In this document: one piece after another, positions 55,241-64,000 of the stretch | Position numbering within the stretch: position 1 is the stretch's first letter | Layout: each line of letters starts with the position of its first letter | From: Notamacropus eugenii | Lineage: Eukaryota > Chordata > Mammalia > Diprotodontia > Macropodidae | Direction of reading: 5' to 3' | Assembly: GCF_028372415.1 (NCBI RefSeq) | Contig: NC_092877.1 | Span: 218,403,616-218,467,615, forward strand | Length of the DNA: 64,000 nt | Made by a program: the position numbers and the translations under genes | Notes under the pieces: model-generated | Seen by the model: the letters and a program-made list of their open reading frames with translations, nothing else | What the model was told of the DNA's origin: nothing | Databases searched by the model: none

Positions 55241-55984
55241 TTTATCTTGATAGATTAGGCTCTAAACAAATTCAGTGTTTACCATTCATGTAACGGCAAT
55301 TTTACTACCAATCTGATTTCCCCAAACAATAATCTGGGACTAAGGCCAACAAACACAGGAGTCTCTTGGTGGTAGGTGGCCATGTCACACACATTTATTT
55401 TGCTAAACTGTTTATTCATGGAATTTAAATAAAGTATTAACACTAGAAACTCCCAAAGATGCTTAGGTGATTGCTGATAATGAAAAACTACTCCTAATAC
55501 AATGATGTTGGGGGTAAGAATTGGGGGAGGAATGGGTTCCATGAAAGAAACATTTCTCATCCTAAAGGTTCTAAATATGATGTAACTTTCTAAATGTAGG
55601 AGTTGAGCTACACAGGCTGTCATCTATTCTCCTCTTTCCATTAAACTCAAATAACAGAACATCAGTGAAATGTGATCATTGTAACAGAAAAATATATTAT
55701 CTGCCAATTTGATAGTTATGCTTAGTTGATTAGTACTTTATGATCTCCTAGGCAGTTTTCTGGGATATATAAATTTTACAATCATAATTCATGATTATGA
55801 GAGAACATTAGTTTATATCAGGAAATAAAGAAAAATCCTTGGTGACTTTTAAAGTGATACAGTTATTCCAGGATCTCTTTTTCATTCAATGCTTATTCTG
55901 CCAATTTGGTCTGTGCATGACACTTGCATATGTTAAAATTTGGGCTGAGGAAACTAACATTTTGTAAACTTCAATGCAAGATTT
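55241..55984. other. Unassigned sequence
   Basis: No gene or repeat recognised. The 114-residue minus-strand frame at 55279-55623 has no recognisable motif, family-like pattern or neighbouring gene structure, and is treated as chance. Confidence 0.4.
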
Positions 55985-56315
55985 CTTCAAAATATAACGC
56001 AATGTATAGTATGATATGACTTGATAGGATGTATAACAACATAACATAGCACAAGATAGGGCATACCATGTTTACTACATCATATTTTATCATACCACAG
56101 CATAGTACATTATATGTACAATATAATAGTGTACCATACCATACTATACCATACCACAGTACAACAAAACATAATATAAGGCACTTTATAATAATATATG
56201 ACATTATATGGCATAATATGATACAATATGATATATATGAAGTAGAAAATGTAATATCTCACATAATATGACATGATGTAACATAACATAAAGTAATGTA
56301 ACAATATAATGCATA
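55985..56315. repeat. Degenerate pentanucleotide satellite (CATAA/CATAC-type)
   Basis: About 330 bp of ATAAC, ATACC, ATATG and related 5-bp units, for example 'ataccatactataccatacc' around 56135. Substitutions are frequent, so it is older than the dinucleotide arrays. Tyr/Ile/Val-rich frames on both strands are artefacts. Confidence 0.85.
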
Positions 56316-56955
56316 GATGACTACATCAAGGTCCTCCTCTAATGCTTCATCCTGGCTGGGAAGTGATCCGGGATAATCAAGGGTTTTTAGAGCACATGTT
56401 CTGGAAGAGTTAACCAATCTGTGAGGACTTTCACAGACAGTGTAACTATGGACTCTTTTTGATACGCAAGGATGGAATTTTGGGAGAGCACTATTATTAG
56501 ATTGTGGGCCAACAAGTGATAGAGTTTCTCAGCTTTCACCTCTTGTGATGACCATCTGCTAAAAATGTAGTGGCAGCATAGCCTACCTTTGCAGAGTAGC
56601 TTATCAGATACCTGAGTTTAAAATATATGCATGATGTTAGACATTTTCCCTGGAAATGTGATTATTAGGACATGAATGTTTTTATAATCTAATCATCAGG
56701 AAAGTAAGCTAATTTCCATTGGACATTTTCAATTTTGCATATAAGATTCCTGAGTGTTTGCAAGAAACTTGATATTGTCATGTACTTTCTGTCTTTTGTT
56801 TCATAATTCATTCTCCCTGAGTCAAATATAATTGATAAGTTTAGTAATTAGTTTGAGATCTCTTTGAAAGAAAGAAAATAATGAATGGTACAAAATAAAG
56901 GTGAAGCACAGAGAATATTCCACTAAGGTACCAGGCTGAAATCCAGGAGTTTGAA
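56316..56955. other. Unassigned sequence
   Basis: No gene or repeat recognised. Confidence 0.4.
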
Positions 56956-57080
56956 ATATGCGTGTATGTGTATGTATATGTATGTATACACACATATGCA
57001 TACATACATACACATAACACATACATATATACACATATGCAAGCATATACACATATACACAATACATATACATATAAATA
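56956..57080. repeat. (TATG)n/(CATA)n simple repeat
   Basis: TGTATG units followed by CATACA units; the two halves are roughly inverse of each other. All Tyr/Cys/Ile frames over it are artefacts. Confidence 0.9.
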
Positions 57081-58094
57081 GTTGTTTTTCTTTCTGTAAA
57101 ATTTCACCTGTATTTCATTGTTTCTCTAGGAAATATCCCCTTACTACATATAATCAGGAGTACCAATACTTTTCCCAATAATTTAACAAATCATTGAATA
57201 TTACATATCCATCTCTACCTTTATAATGTCCATAGTATTTTATAGCTTCATTAAGAAATGTCTCATCCATTCATCTTCTACAGTTTCTGCAACTGTAGAT
57301 ATTACAAATGTAATCTGGACCATGGCAGCATTAAGGAGGGACATCCGATTCAGAGCAAATTTGACTAACTACATACTATATAATTACAAAATTCATATTT
57401 CATCCCAAACTCTTATCTCACACCAGTCAGGGGGAAAAATCAGCAGAGTATACTCATTTTTTTCTATCAACTTTTATTGCTAACAGGGCTGAAGACTTTG
57501 ATTAAGTTGGCATTCGTACAAAACTTTTCTATTTTCTTTCATGTTGTTCTTGACAAGACTGAATCAGTTATTCTGGCTGGTATTACTGTCTCATGTTTTC
57601 AGGCACATTCATTTATCATGGAGTAAGTCACTTTCCTGTTTTTGTTTCCACTTTACTCTGAAAGGCACCCACAGAAACATTACAAGAATGTAGGGTTGCA
57701 GCAAATAAATTTTGTGTGCCTAGCCTGTACTTTGTCTCCGCAGTCAATCTATCCTGCAAGACATCATCTTTGAACAATAGAAGTTAATGGTTTAGGATGA
57801 AAGAATTGGTTCAGATAAAATTAAAAAAATATCCCTCCCACCTTCAGTAGCCAATCCCATATTTGAACAGAGGCCAAGTTGTAAGGTTATAGAATTAATA
57901 ATTAACCACCAATAGCCTCTGGGTTCTACCAGCTGAGAAAGTCTTCTAAAGTTATTTTAGGTGCCATGTTTCCTTTATTTTCAGCTACAAAGTCTTGCAG
58001 TATGAGAAGCAATTGGACGTAGTCAGAAAATAATTGTCAGCTTTCTATTTTAAGGGATTTCTGAGAAACAGAATCCTTTTCAAAGAATTTAGGA
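57081..58094. other. Unassigned sequence
   Basis: About 1 kb of AT-rich DNA with no confident repeat or gene. Confidence 0.4.
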
Positions 58095-58200
58095 AACGGA
58101 TAAACATCCTAGGCCTGAGTTTCCTCATCTTTAAAATGAGGGGGTTTGACTAGATGACCTTTGAGGTCCTTTCTGAAAGCTCTAAATTTGGTACCCTTTT
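58095..58200 (+). mobile_element. MIR3 (Ther-2)-type SINE, right part
   Basis: 'ggcctgagtttcctcatctt', 'taaaatgagggggtttgact', 'agatgacctttgaggtcctt' and 'aaagctctaaatttgg' show the core and the L3-like tail. Confidence 0.8.
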
Positions 58201-58279
58201 GTTGTATTTAAAATATCAATTCCAAGGGAAAAACCAGAGGTTATTCCCTTTCCTCAGCCATATTTGGCTTTGACCCCAC

Positions 58280-58410
58280 CCCTTCATAACAATGCAGTAA
58301 GCTAGGTAGTAAAAGTGTTATCTAATTTTACACATGGGTAGACTGAGGTTAGAAAAGGATCTGTGAATTATTTGCCTATAATACCACATTTAGTGTGATC
58401 TAGCTGCAGA
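58280..58410 (-). mobile_element. MIR fragment
   Basis: 'cataacaatgcagtaagcta' and 'acacatgggtagactgaggt' resemble an inverted MIR tail and core, strongly diverged. Confidence 0.55.
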
Positions 58411-58975
58411 AGTAGCTATATATGGAAGGCAAATGTTGAATTTCCATTCTTAGATTGAATATTGATCTCCATAGCTTCATCCTTTAGGGAAGCAAGAAAG
58501 AACACTGTATTTGGGGACACTTTTACTACCTATCTTACTGCATTGCTATAAGGAAAGCATTTTGTGAACATTAAGAAGTGTTGTTATGGGGTAGGAGGAG
58601 AGTCATTATGGCTGAGGGAAATGAACAGTTTTGCCTAGTTGTTCCAGACACCCTTTGAAACAACTTTTAAAAATCAAATCTGAATGGGATAACTAATAAG
58701 TCAGAATAAGTCATTTTTTTCTGGCTCAGGACAGTTTAAGAGGGAAGAAAGAGGGGTCTGTGCATCTGGGATGGGGCTGGCTGGGAGCATGATTAAAGTG
58801 GTATGGGCTTGGAGATGTTGGAGTCAGTGGTAGCACCAGAAATGTTCAGTGTCCAATGATGGTAAGAAGATTGGATATCTGGTCTGAAAGAAATTCCAGA
58901 AAAAACAAAAATGTTACCTCTACTTTTTTAAGACCATTATGTAATAAAATTACATTCACTAAAGGACTTTTGAAG
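58411..58975. other. Unassigned sequence
   Basis: No gene or repeat recognised. The 58.7-58.9 kb part is G-rich. Confidence 0.4.
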
Positions 58976-59645
58976 CTTAGATGAAAAATTAATTAAAACT
59001 AAATAATCTTGGGACAGGTAGGTGTCACAATAGATAGAACACTAACCCTGGAGTCAGGAGGACTTGAGTTCAAATCTGGCCTTTACACTTACTAGCTACA
59101 TGACCCTGGGCAAGTCACTTAAACCCAAGAGCCTTGAAAACCCCACCCCCAAAAGAAAACACTACATAATCTAATCATGCAGTGGATCAGACAACAAACC
59201 ATAGAAACAAACAAAAATCACTCAAATCAATGGTAACAATGACACAACATACCAAAATTTTGTGGATATAGTCAATGGTACATTTAGGGGAAACTTTTTT
59301 CTCTAAACATTTGTCGGTAAAAGAGAAAGAATAGGTCAACAAATTGGACATGCAACTAAAAAAGAAGAAGCTAGCAAAACAACAAATTAAACACTCCCAA
59401 TTAAACACCAAAACAGAAATCTTAAAAATCAAAGATTTCAAAAAATCAAAAGCAAAAAGCAAAAGAAAAACAAAATGCTGACCTAGTAAAAGTAGAAGAG
59501 AATTTATAAGGATAGAATCCAACCTTCAATTGATAAGTGGTCAAATATATGACCAGGCAGTTTTTAGAGGGAGAAATCAAAGTTCTTAACAGTCATGGAA
59601 AATGCTTTAAATCAATAATAAGCAGACAAATGCAGTAAAAACAAT
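58976..59645 (+). pseudogene. L1 ORF2 fragment (internally deleted), interrupted by a SINE
   Basis: 'gcagtggatcagacaacaaa', 'caccaaaacagaaatcttaa' and 'gacatgcaactaaaaaagaa' belong to the ORF2 region between endonuclease and reverse transcriptase. From about 59521 the sequence jumps to the ORF2 C-terminal part ('caattgataagtggtcaaat', 'agtttttagagggagaaatc'). It stops where a minus-strand L1 begins. All frames are broken. Confidence 0.7.
59010..59160 (+). mobile_element. Short tRNA-type marsupial SINE with an A-rich end
   Basis: Head 'acaggtaggtgtcacaatag', 'gacttgagttcaaatctggc', core 'tgaccctgggcaagtcactt', then an A/C-rich end without the MAR1 or WSINE tail. The flanks ACTAAATAATCT (58998-59009) and ACTACATAATCT (59161-59172) differ at one base and form the target-site duplication. 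An A-rich end suggests L1-driven mobilisation. Confidence 0.82.
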
Positions 59646-61446
59646 GCATTATTTATTTATTTTAAACATTCTTTTCTTTTCAAATTTTGAGCTCCAGATT
59701 TTCACCTTCCACTGCACATCTTCATGCAACCACTGGAAAGACAAACAATATATCAATTATACATGGGAAATTACGTAAACCATTTCCATATTAACCATAA
59801 TTTAAAAAGAGCAAAAAAATAAAGTGAGAAAATTATACTTCAATTTGCACTTCGAGTTCATCATCATCATCTCTGGAGGTAGATAGAATATCTTTCATCA
59901 TTAGTCCTTTGGAACTGTCTTAGATCATTGTATTGACCAGCCAGTAGCCAAGCCTTTCACAGTTTATTATCATTACAATATTGCTTTTCCTGTGCATAAT
60001 GATCTCAGTTTTTCTCGCTTCACTTTACATCAGTTTATATAGGTCATGCCATGTTAATTTGTTTTTATTTTCTGAAATCACCACAGTACAATAGCTTTCC
60101 ATCACAATCCTATGCCACAACATATTCAGTCATTCTCAAGTGATGAGCCTCTCTTCATTTCCAATTCTTTGCTGCCATGAAAAGAGCTGTTATCAATACT
60201 TTTGCATGTATAGGTCTTTCCCCTTTTCTATAATTTCTTTAGGATACAGACCTAGCAGTGGTATTGTTGGATCAAAAGGTATACACATTTTGATTGCCCT
60301 TTGTACCTACTTCCAAATTATTATCCAGAATGGCTGGACTAGTTCACTACTCCAGCAATTCATTAGGGTACCTATTTTTCCCACATATTCTCCAGCACTT
60401 GTCATTTCTAATACATGTGAGGTGATACCTCAGAGTTGTTTTAATTGCCTTTCTCTAACAAAGTGATTTAGAGCATTTTTTATTCATATGATTATGGATG
60501 GATTTGATTTCTTCTTTGGAAAAATTGTCTATTTATATCCTTTGACCATTTGTCATTTGGGGAATGGTTCTTATTTTTATAAATTTGACTCAGTTCTAAA
60601 CTCAACATATATTTGAGAAATGAGGTTTTATAAGAACATTTTTATATGACTTCATTGCTTATGGTACATTTTAGCCAAATAAAATTCCCTTGATTATACC
60701 CTTAAATTAGACTTATTTTTGATTTTACTTTATCTGAAATCATGACTGCTTGAGTTGTTTTTAGTTCAGATGAAACATATTAGATTCTACTTGAACCCTT
60801 TATTTTAATTTCTGTATTTGCCTTTCTGTTTCAAGTGTGTCTCTTCTAAACAACATATTGTAGAATTCTGGTCTATCACCCATTCCACTATCTACTTCTG
60901 TTTTATGAGTGAACTCATGCCACTCATATTCACAGTTATGATTATTAATTGTGTTTTCCTCTCTGTCCCATTTTCTTCTGCTTCTTCTTCTCTCTTTCTC
61001 TCTCTTTATCATGTCCCTCCTAAACAGTATATTTTGCTTCAAACCACTGCCTCCTTTTCTCAGTCCTCACTTTTACCATTTCCTCACCTTTCTTTTATCT
61101 TCTTCTCTTTCTTTTTTTTTTTCCTACTGGGTAAGTAACATTTCTATACACAAATTAGAGTATATATGGATTCTTCTTCCTTCTTTGAACCAAGTCTTCA
61201 AGCTCATTAAATATTCACGTTTTCTCCCACTGAAGGATTATATTCAATTTTTATCATGACTTTTAAGTAATCCAATAATTCTTATATTTCTCCTTGGTCT
61301 ATTTTCCTGATGAACTCTTCATCCAGTGAGATATTTCATATTTTATTCTATTTTTTTCCATTCTTTTGGCTTTGTTTTATTGTTTCTTGATGTCTCATGG
61401 AGTCATTAACTTCTACTTTCCTGATGAGAACTTTAAAGGATGTATT
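59646..61446 (-). pseudogene. L1, minus strand, with a large internal deletion
   Basis: From low to high coordinates it shows the inverted 3' end (59646-59870), the ORF2 C-terminal region ('cctttgaccatttgtcattt' at 60539), then directly the start of the ORF2 endonuclease domain (60690-60960, where the translation keeps an ICC.EETHLKQ-like stretch), and the ORF1 coiled-coil region at 61255-61446. Most of the reverse transcriptase is missing. The HAL1 that follows is inserted within its ORF1 part. Confidence 0.72.
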
Positions 61447-62436
61447 TTCTTTTTTTTTTTTTAATTTATTTGACATTCATTTTAACAAAATTTTGGGTTC
61501 CAAATTTTCTCCCCTTTTGTCCCCTCCCCCCCAAACACCGAGCATTCTAATTGCCCCTATCAACAATCCGCTCTCTCTTCTATCATCCCTCTCTGCCCTT
61601 GTCTCCATCTTCTTTTTTGTCCTGTAGGGCCAGATAACTTTCTATACCCCTTTACCTGTATTTCTTATTTCCTAGTGGCAAGAACATTACTCAACAGTTG
61701 TTCCTAACACTTTGAGTTCCAACTTCTTTATCTCCCTCCCTCCCCACCCCTTCCCTTTGGAAGGCAAGCAATTCAATATAGGCCAAATCTGTGCAGTTTT
61801 GTAAATGACTTCCATAACAGTTGTGTTGCATAAGACTGACTATATTTCCCTCCATCCTATCCTGTCCCCCATTCCTTCTATTCTCTTTTGATCCTGTCCC
61901 TCCCCATGAGGGTCAACCTTAAATTGCTCCTGCCTCCCCATGCCCTCCCTTCTATCATCCCCCCCCCCACCCTGCTTATCCCCTTATCTGCCACTTTCCT
62001 GTATTGTAAGATAGGTTTTCATACCAAAATGAGTGTGCATTTTATTCCTTCCTTTAGTGGGATGTGATGAGAGTAAACTTCATGTTTTTCTCTCACCCCC
62101 CCCATTTATCCCTCCCCTAATAAGTCTTTTGCTTGCCTCTTTTATGAGAGATAATTTGCCCCATTCCATTTCTCCCTTTCTCCTCCCAATATATTTCTCA
62201 CTGTTTGATTTCATTTTTTTAAGATATGATCCCATCCTCTTCAATTCACTCTGTGCACTCTGTCTCTATGTGTGTGTGCATGTGTGCATGTGTGCGTGTG
62301 TAATCCCACCCAGTACCCAGATACTGAAAAGTTTCAAGAGTTACAAATATTGTCTTTCCATGTAGGAATGTAAACAGTTCAACTTTAGTGTGTCCTTTAT
62401 GACTTCTCTTTGCTGTTCACCTTAACATGCTTCTCT

Positions 62437-63537
62437 TCATTCTTGTGTTTGAAAGTCAAATTTTCTTTTCAGCTCTGGTCTTTTCATCAAGAATGCTTGA
62501 AAGTCCTCAATTTCATTGAAAGACCACTTTTTCCCCTGAAGTACTATACTCAGTTTTGCTGGGTAGGTGATTCTTGGTTTTGGTCCTAGTTCCTTTGACT
62601 TCTGGAATATCCTATTCCATGCCCTTTGATCCCTTAATGTAGAAGCTGCTAGATCTTGTGTTATCCTGATTGTATTTCCATAATACTTGAATTGTTTCTT
62701 TCTAGCTGCTTGCAATATTTTCTCGTTGACCAGGGAACTCTGGAATTTGGCCACAATGTTCCTAGGAGTTTCTCTTTTTGGATCTCTTTCAGGCGGTGTT
62801 CTGTGGATTCCTTGAATATTTATTTTGCCTTCTGGTTCTAGAATCTCAGAGCAGTTTTCCTTGATAATTTCATGAAAGATGATGTCTAGGCTCTTTTTTT
62901 GATCATGGCTTTCAGGTAGGCCCATAATATTTAAATTGTGTCTCCTGGATCTATTTTCCAGGTCTGTTGTTTTTCCAATGAGATATTTCACATTATCTTC
63001 CATTTTTTCATTCTTTTGGTTTTGTTTTGTGATTTCTTGGTTTCTCATAAAGTCATTAGCCTCCATCTGTTCCATTCTAATTTTGGAAGAACTATTTTCT
63101 TCAGTGAGCTTTTGAATCTCCTTTTCCATTTGGCTAATTCTGCTTTTGAAAGCATTCTTCTCCTCATTGGCTTTTTGAACCTCTTTTGCCAGTTGAGTTA
63201 GCCTGTTTTTCAAGGTGTTATTTTCTTAAGCATTTTTTGGGGTCTCCTTTAGCAGGGTGCTGACCTGCTGTTCATGCTTTGACTGTATATCTCTCATTTC
63301 TCTTCCCAGCTTCTCCTCCACCTCTCTAAGTTGATTTTCAAAATCCTTTTTGAGCTCTTCCATGGCCTGAGCCCACAGAATATTTAGTCTGAATGTCTGG
63401 GATACAGAGATCTTGACTTCTATGTCTTTGCCTGATGGTAAGCATTGTTCTTCCTCATCAGAAGGGAAGGGAGGAGATGCCTGTTCACCAAGAAAGTAAT
63501 CTTCTATAGTCTTATTTCTTTTCCCTTTTCTGGGCAT
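62437..63537 (-). pseudogene. HAL1 ORF1 (L1 ORF1p-like), one internal stop
   Basis: The ATG at 63535-63537 opens a 366-codon frame ending at 62437. Residues 1-103 (MPRKGKRNKTIEDYF start, then acidic and Gln-rich sequence) are followed by an in-frame TAA at 63226-63228; the same frame continues without a shift for about 260 codons. Residues of about 65-190 are Lys/Glu-rich with a heptad pattern (coiled coil), then RRHNLNIMGLPESHD and the AARKKQFKY and YPAKLS motifs of the RRM and C-terminal domains. L1 ORF1p is a trimeric RNA-binding chaperone. The final stop comes three codons before the end seen in the other HAL1 copy. Start chosen by match to that copy. Confidence 0.85.
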
Positions 63538-64000
63538 TTTCCCAGCCAGTGACTTGACCTCTGAATATTCTTCTCACACCCACCTCGCCTCCTGATCCTC
63601 CCAGCCAGAGCTTGGGGTCTGAGATTCAAATGCTGCTTCCCAGCTTCATGGTTTCTGCAGGGGTGGGGCTGCTATTCAGTGTGAGATTAAGTTCAGGTAC
63701 TCAGGTCAGAGCAGGGCCGCCTCTCGGGGCTCAGTTCCCTCAGGTTGTTTATGCAGAGACCTTCAACAATGGATTCAGGGTCCTGCCTGCTTGGGGCGCC
63801 CTGGTCTGCCGCTGCGTCAGCTACTGCCTCCCGAGGGGGCCTGAGTTATGGGGGCACCTCACTCCCCTCTCGACCTGCCAAGAAGACCCTCTCATTGACC
63901 CCCATCACCTGTGGGTGGAGGGACCCACGCGGCCGCTGGAGATCCTGTCCCTGAAGCCTGCTCAGATCTGCTCCTCTCTGTGCCGTGGCAGGGCTGGTCT
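63538..64000 (-). promoter_or_regulatory. HAL1 5'UTR / presumptive internal promoter (partial)
   Basis: GC-rich sequence with retained CpG sites immediately 5' of the ORF1 ATG. It corresponds in position to 8874-9456 of the older copy. The promoter role is inferred from L1 biology. The plus-strand 69-residue frame at 63745-63954 is an overlap artefact. Confidence 0.5.

Larger units (their letters stand above)
61447..64000 (-). mobile_element. HAL1 (half-L1) retrotransposon, well preserved, running off the window
   Basis: The minus-strand 3' end is an A-rich run at 61449-61463. About 1 kb of 3'UTR then leads to ORF1 (63537 to 62437), and a GC- and CpG-rich 5'UTR continues to the window edge. 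The 3'UTR is colinear with the element at 6817-9456, including 'aaggcaagcaattcaata' and 'tacctgtatttcttatttc' and the CT/TG run. No ORF2 exists between ORF1 and the tail. It interrupts an older minus-strand L1, so it is the younger of the two. Confidence 0.85.

Noticed and set aside
55279..55623. 114-codon minus-strand open frame as a hypothetical gene
   Set aside because: No recognisable motif, no exon-like neighbours, and the length is reachable by chance in this amount of DNA; a translated search would be needed to revive it.

Overview
The window reads as repeat-dense, gene-poor mammalian nuclear DNA from a marsupial. No intact host protein-coding gene, tRNA, rRNA or other RNA gene could be recognised on either strand. 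The marsupial assignment rests on several repeat types: MAR1-type CORE-SINEs with a Bov-B/RTE-like tail, two SINEs of the WSINE type (which I associate with Australidelphian marsupials), marsupial-type L1 and HAL1 (half-L1) elements, and abundant old L2, L3/CR1, MIR and MIR3 copies. Family names come from recall of consensus sequences, not from a database search. The species is not determined, and Australidelphian is an inference from the WSINE-like copies.

Layout. 0-6.8 kb: an L2 tail, a 2 kb 5'-truncated L1 ORF2 remnant, a CR1/L3 piece, MIR and an L2 3' end. 6.8-9.5 kb: an apparently end-to-end HAL1 on the minus strand. 9.5-19 kb: MIR3, a probable solo LTR, a palindromic hAT MITE, MAR1 SINEs and an antisense L2. 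19.3-20.7 kb: a MAR1 SINE split by an L1 5'UTR-ORF1 fragment. 20.8-24.9 kb: an L2 3' end, long AT microsatellites and unassigned DNA. 24.9-28.2 kb: antisense L2 carrying a WSINE-like SINE (perfect 11-bp target-site duplication) and a MAR1. 29-33 kb: L3 tails and MIRs. 32.9-36.8 kb: a second WSINE-like copy with perfect duplication, then antisense L2 interrupted by an internally deleted L1 and by a LINE 3' tail encoding a C2H2 zinc finger. 37.7-38.3 kb: a CpG-rich solo LTR. 38.4-39.5 kb: sense L2 ORF. 39.5-41.6 kb: a decayed segment, possibly an old endogenous retrovirus 3' end. 41.8-48.4 kb: L3, L2 and MIR with a GAAA tract. 48.5-49.9 kb: a 1.4 kb ACT/TAC triplet satellite with higher-order structure. 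50-58.9 kb: mostly unassigned DNA, MIR/MIR3, antisense L2 with a second zinc-finger LINE tail, and a degenerate 5-bp satellite. 59-64 kb: opposing L1 fragments and a second, better preserved HAL1 running off the window end.

Nothing suggests genes working together. The biology here is retrotransposon stratigraphy: L2, L3 and MIR form the oldest layer, MAR1, L1 and HAL1 sit on or in it, and the WSINE-like copies, the zinc-finger LINE tails and the CpG-rich LTR are probably the youngest. Most element boundaries are estimates good to about 10-30 bp, except where target-site duplications fix them.
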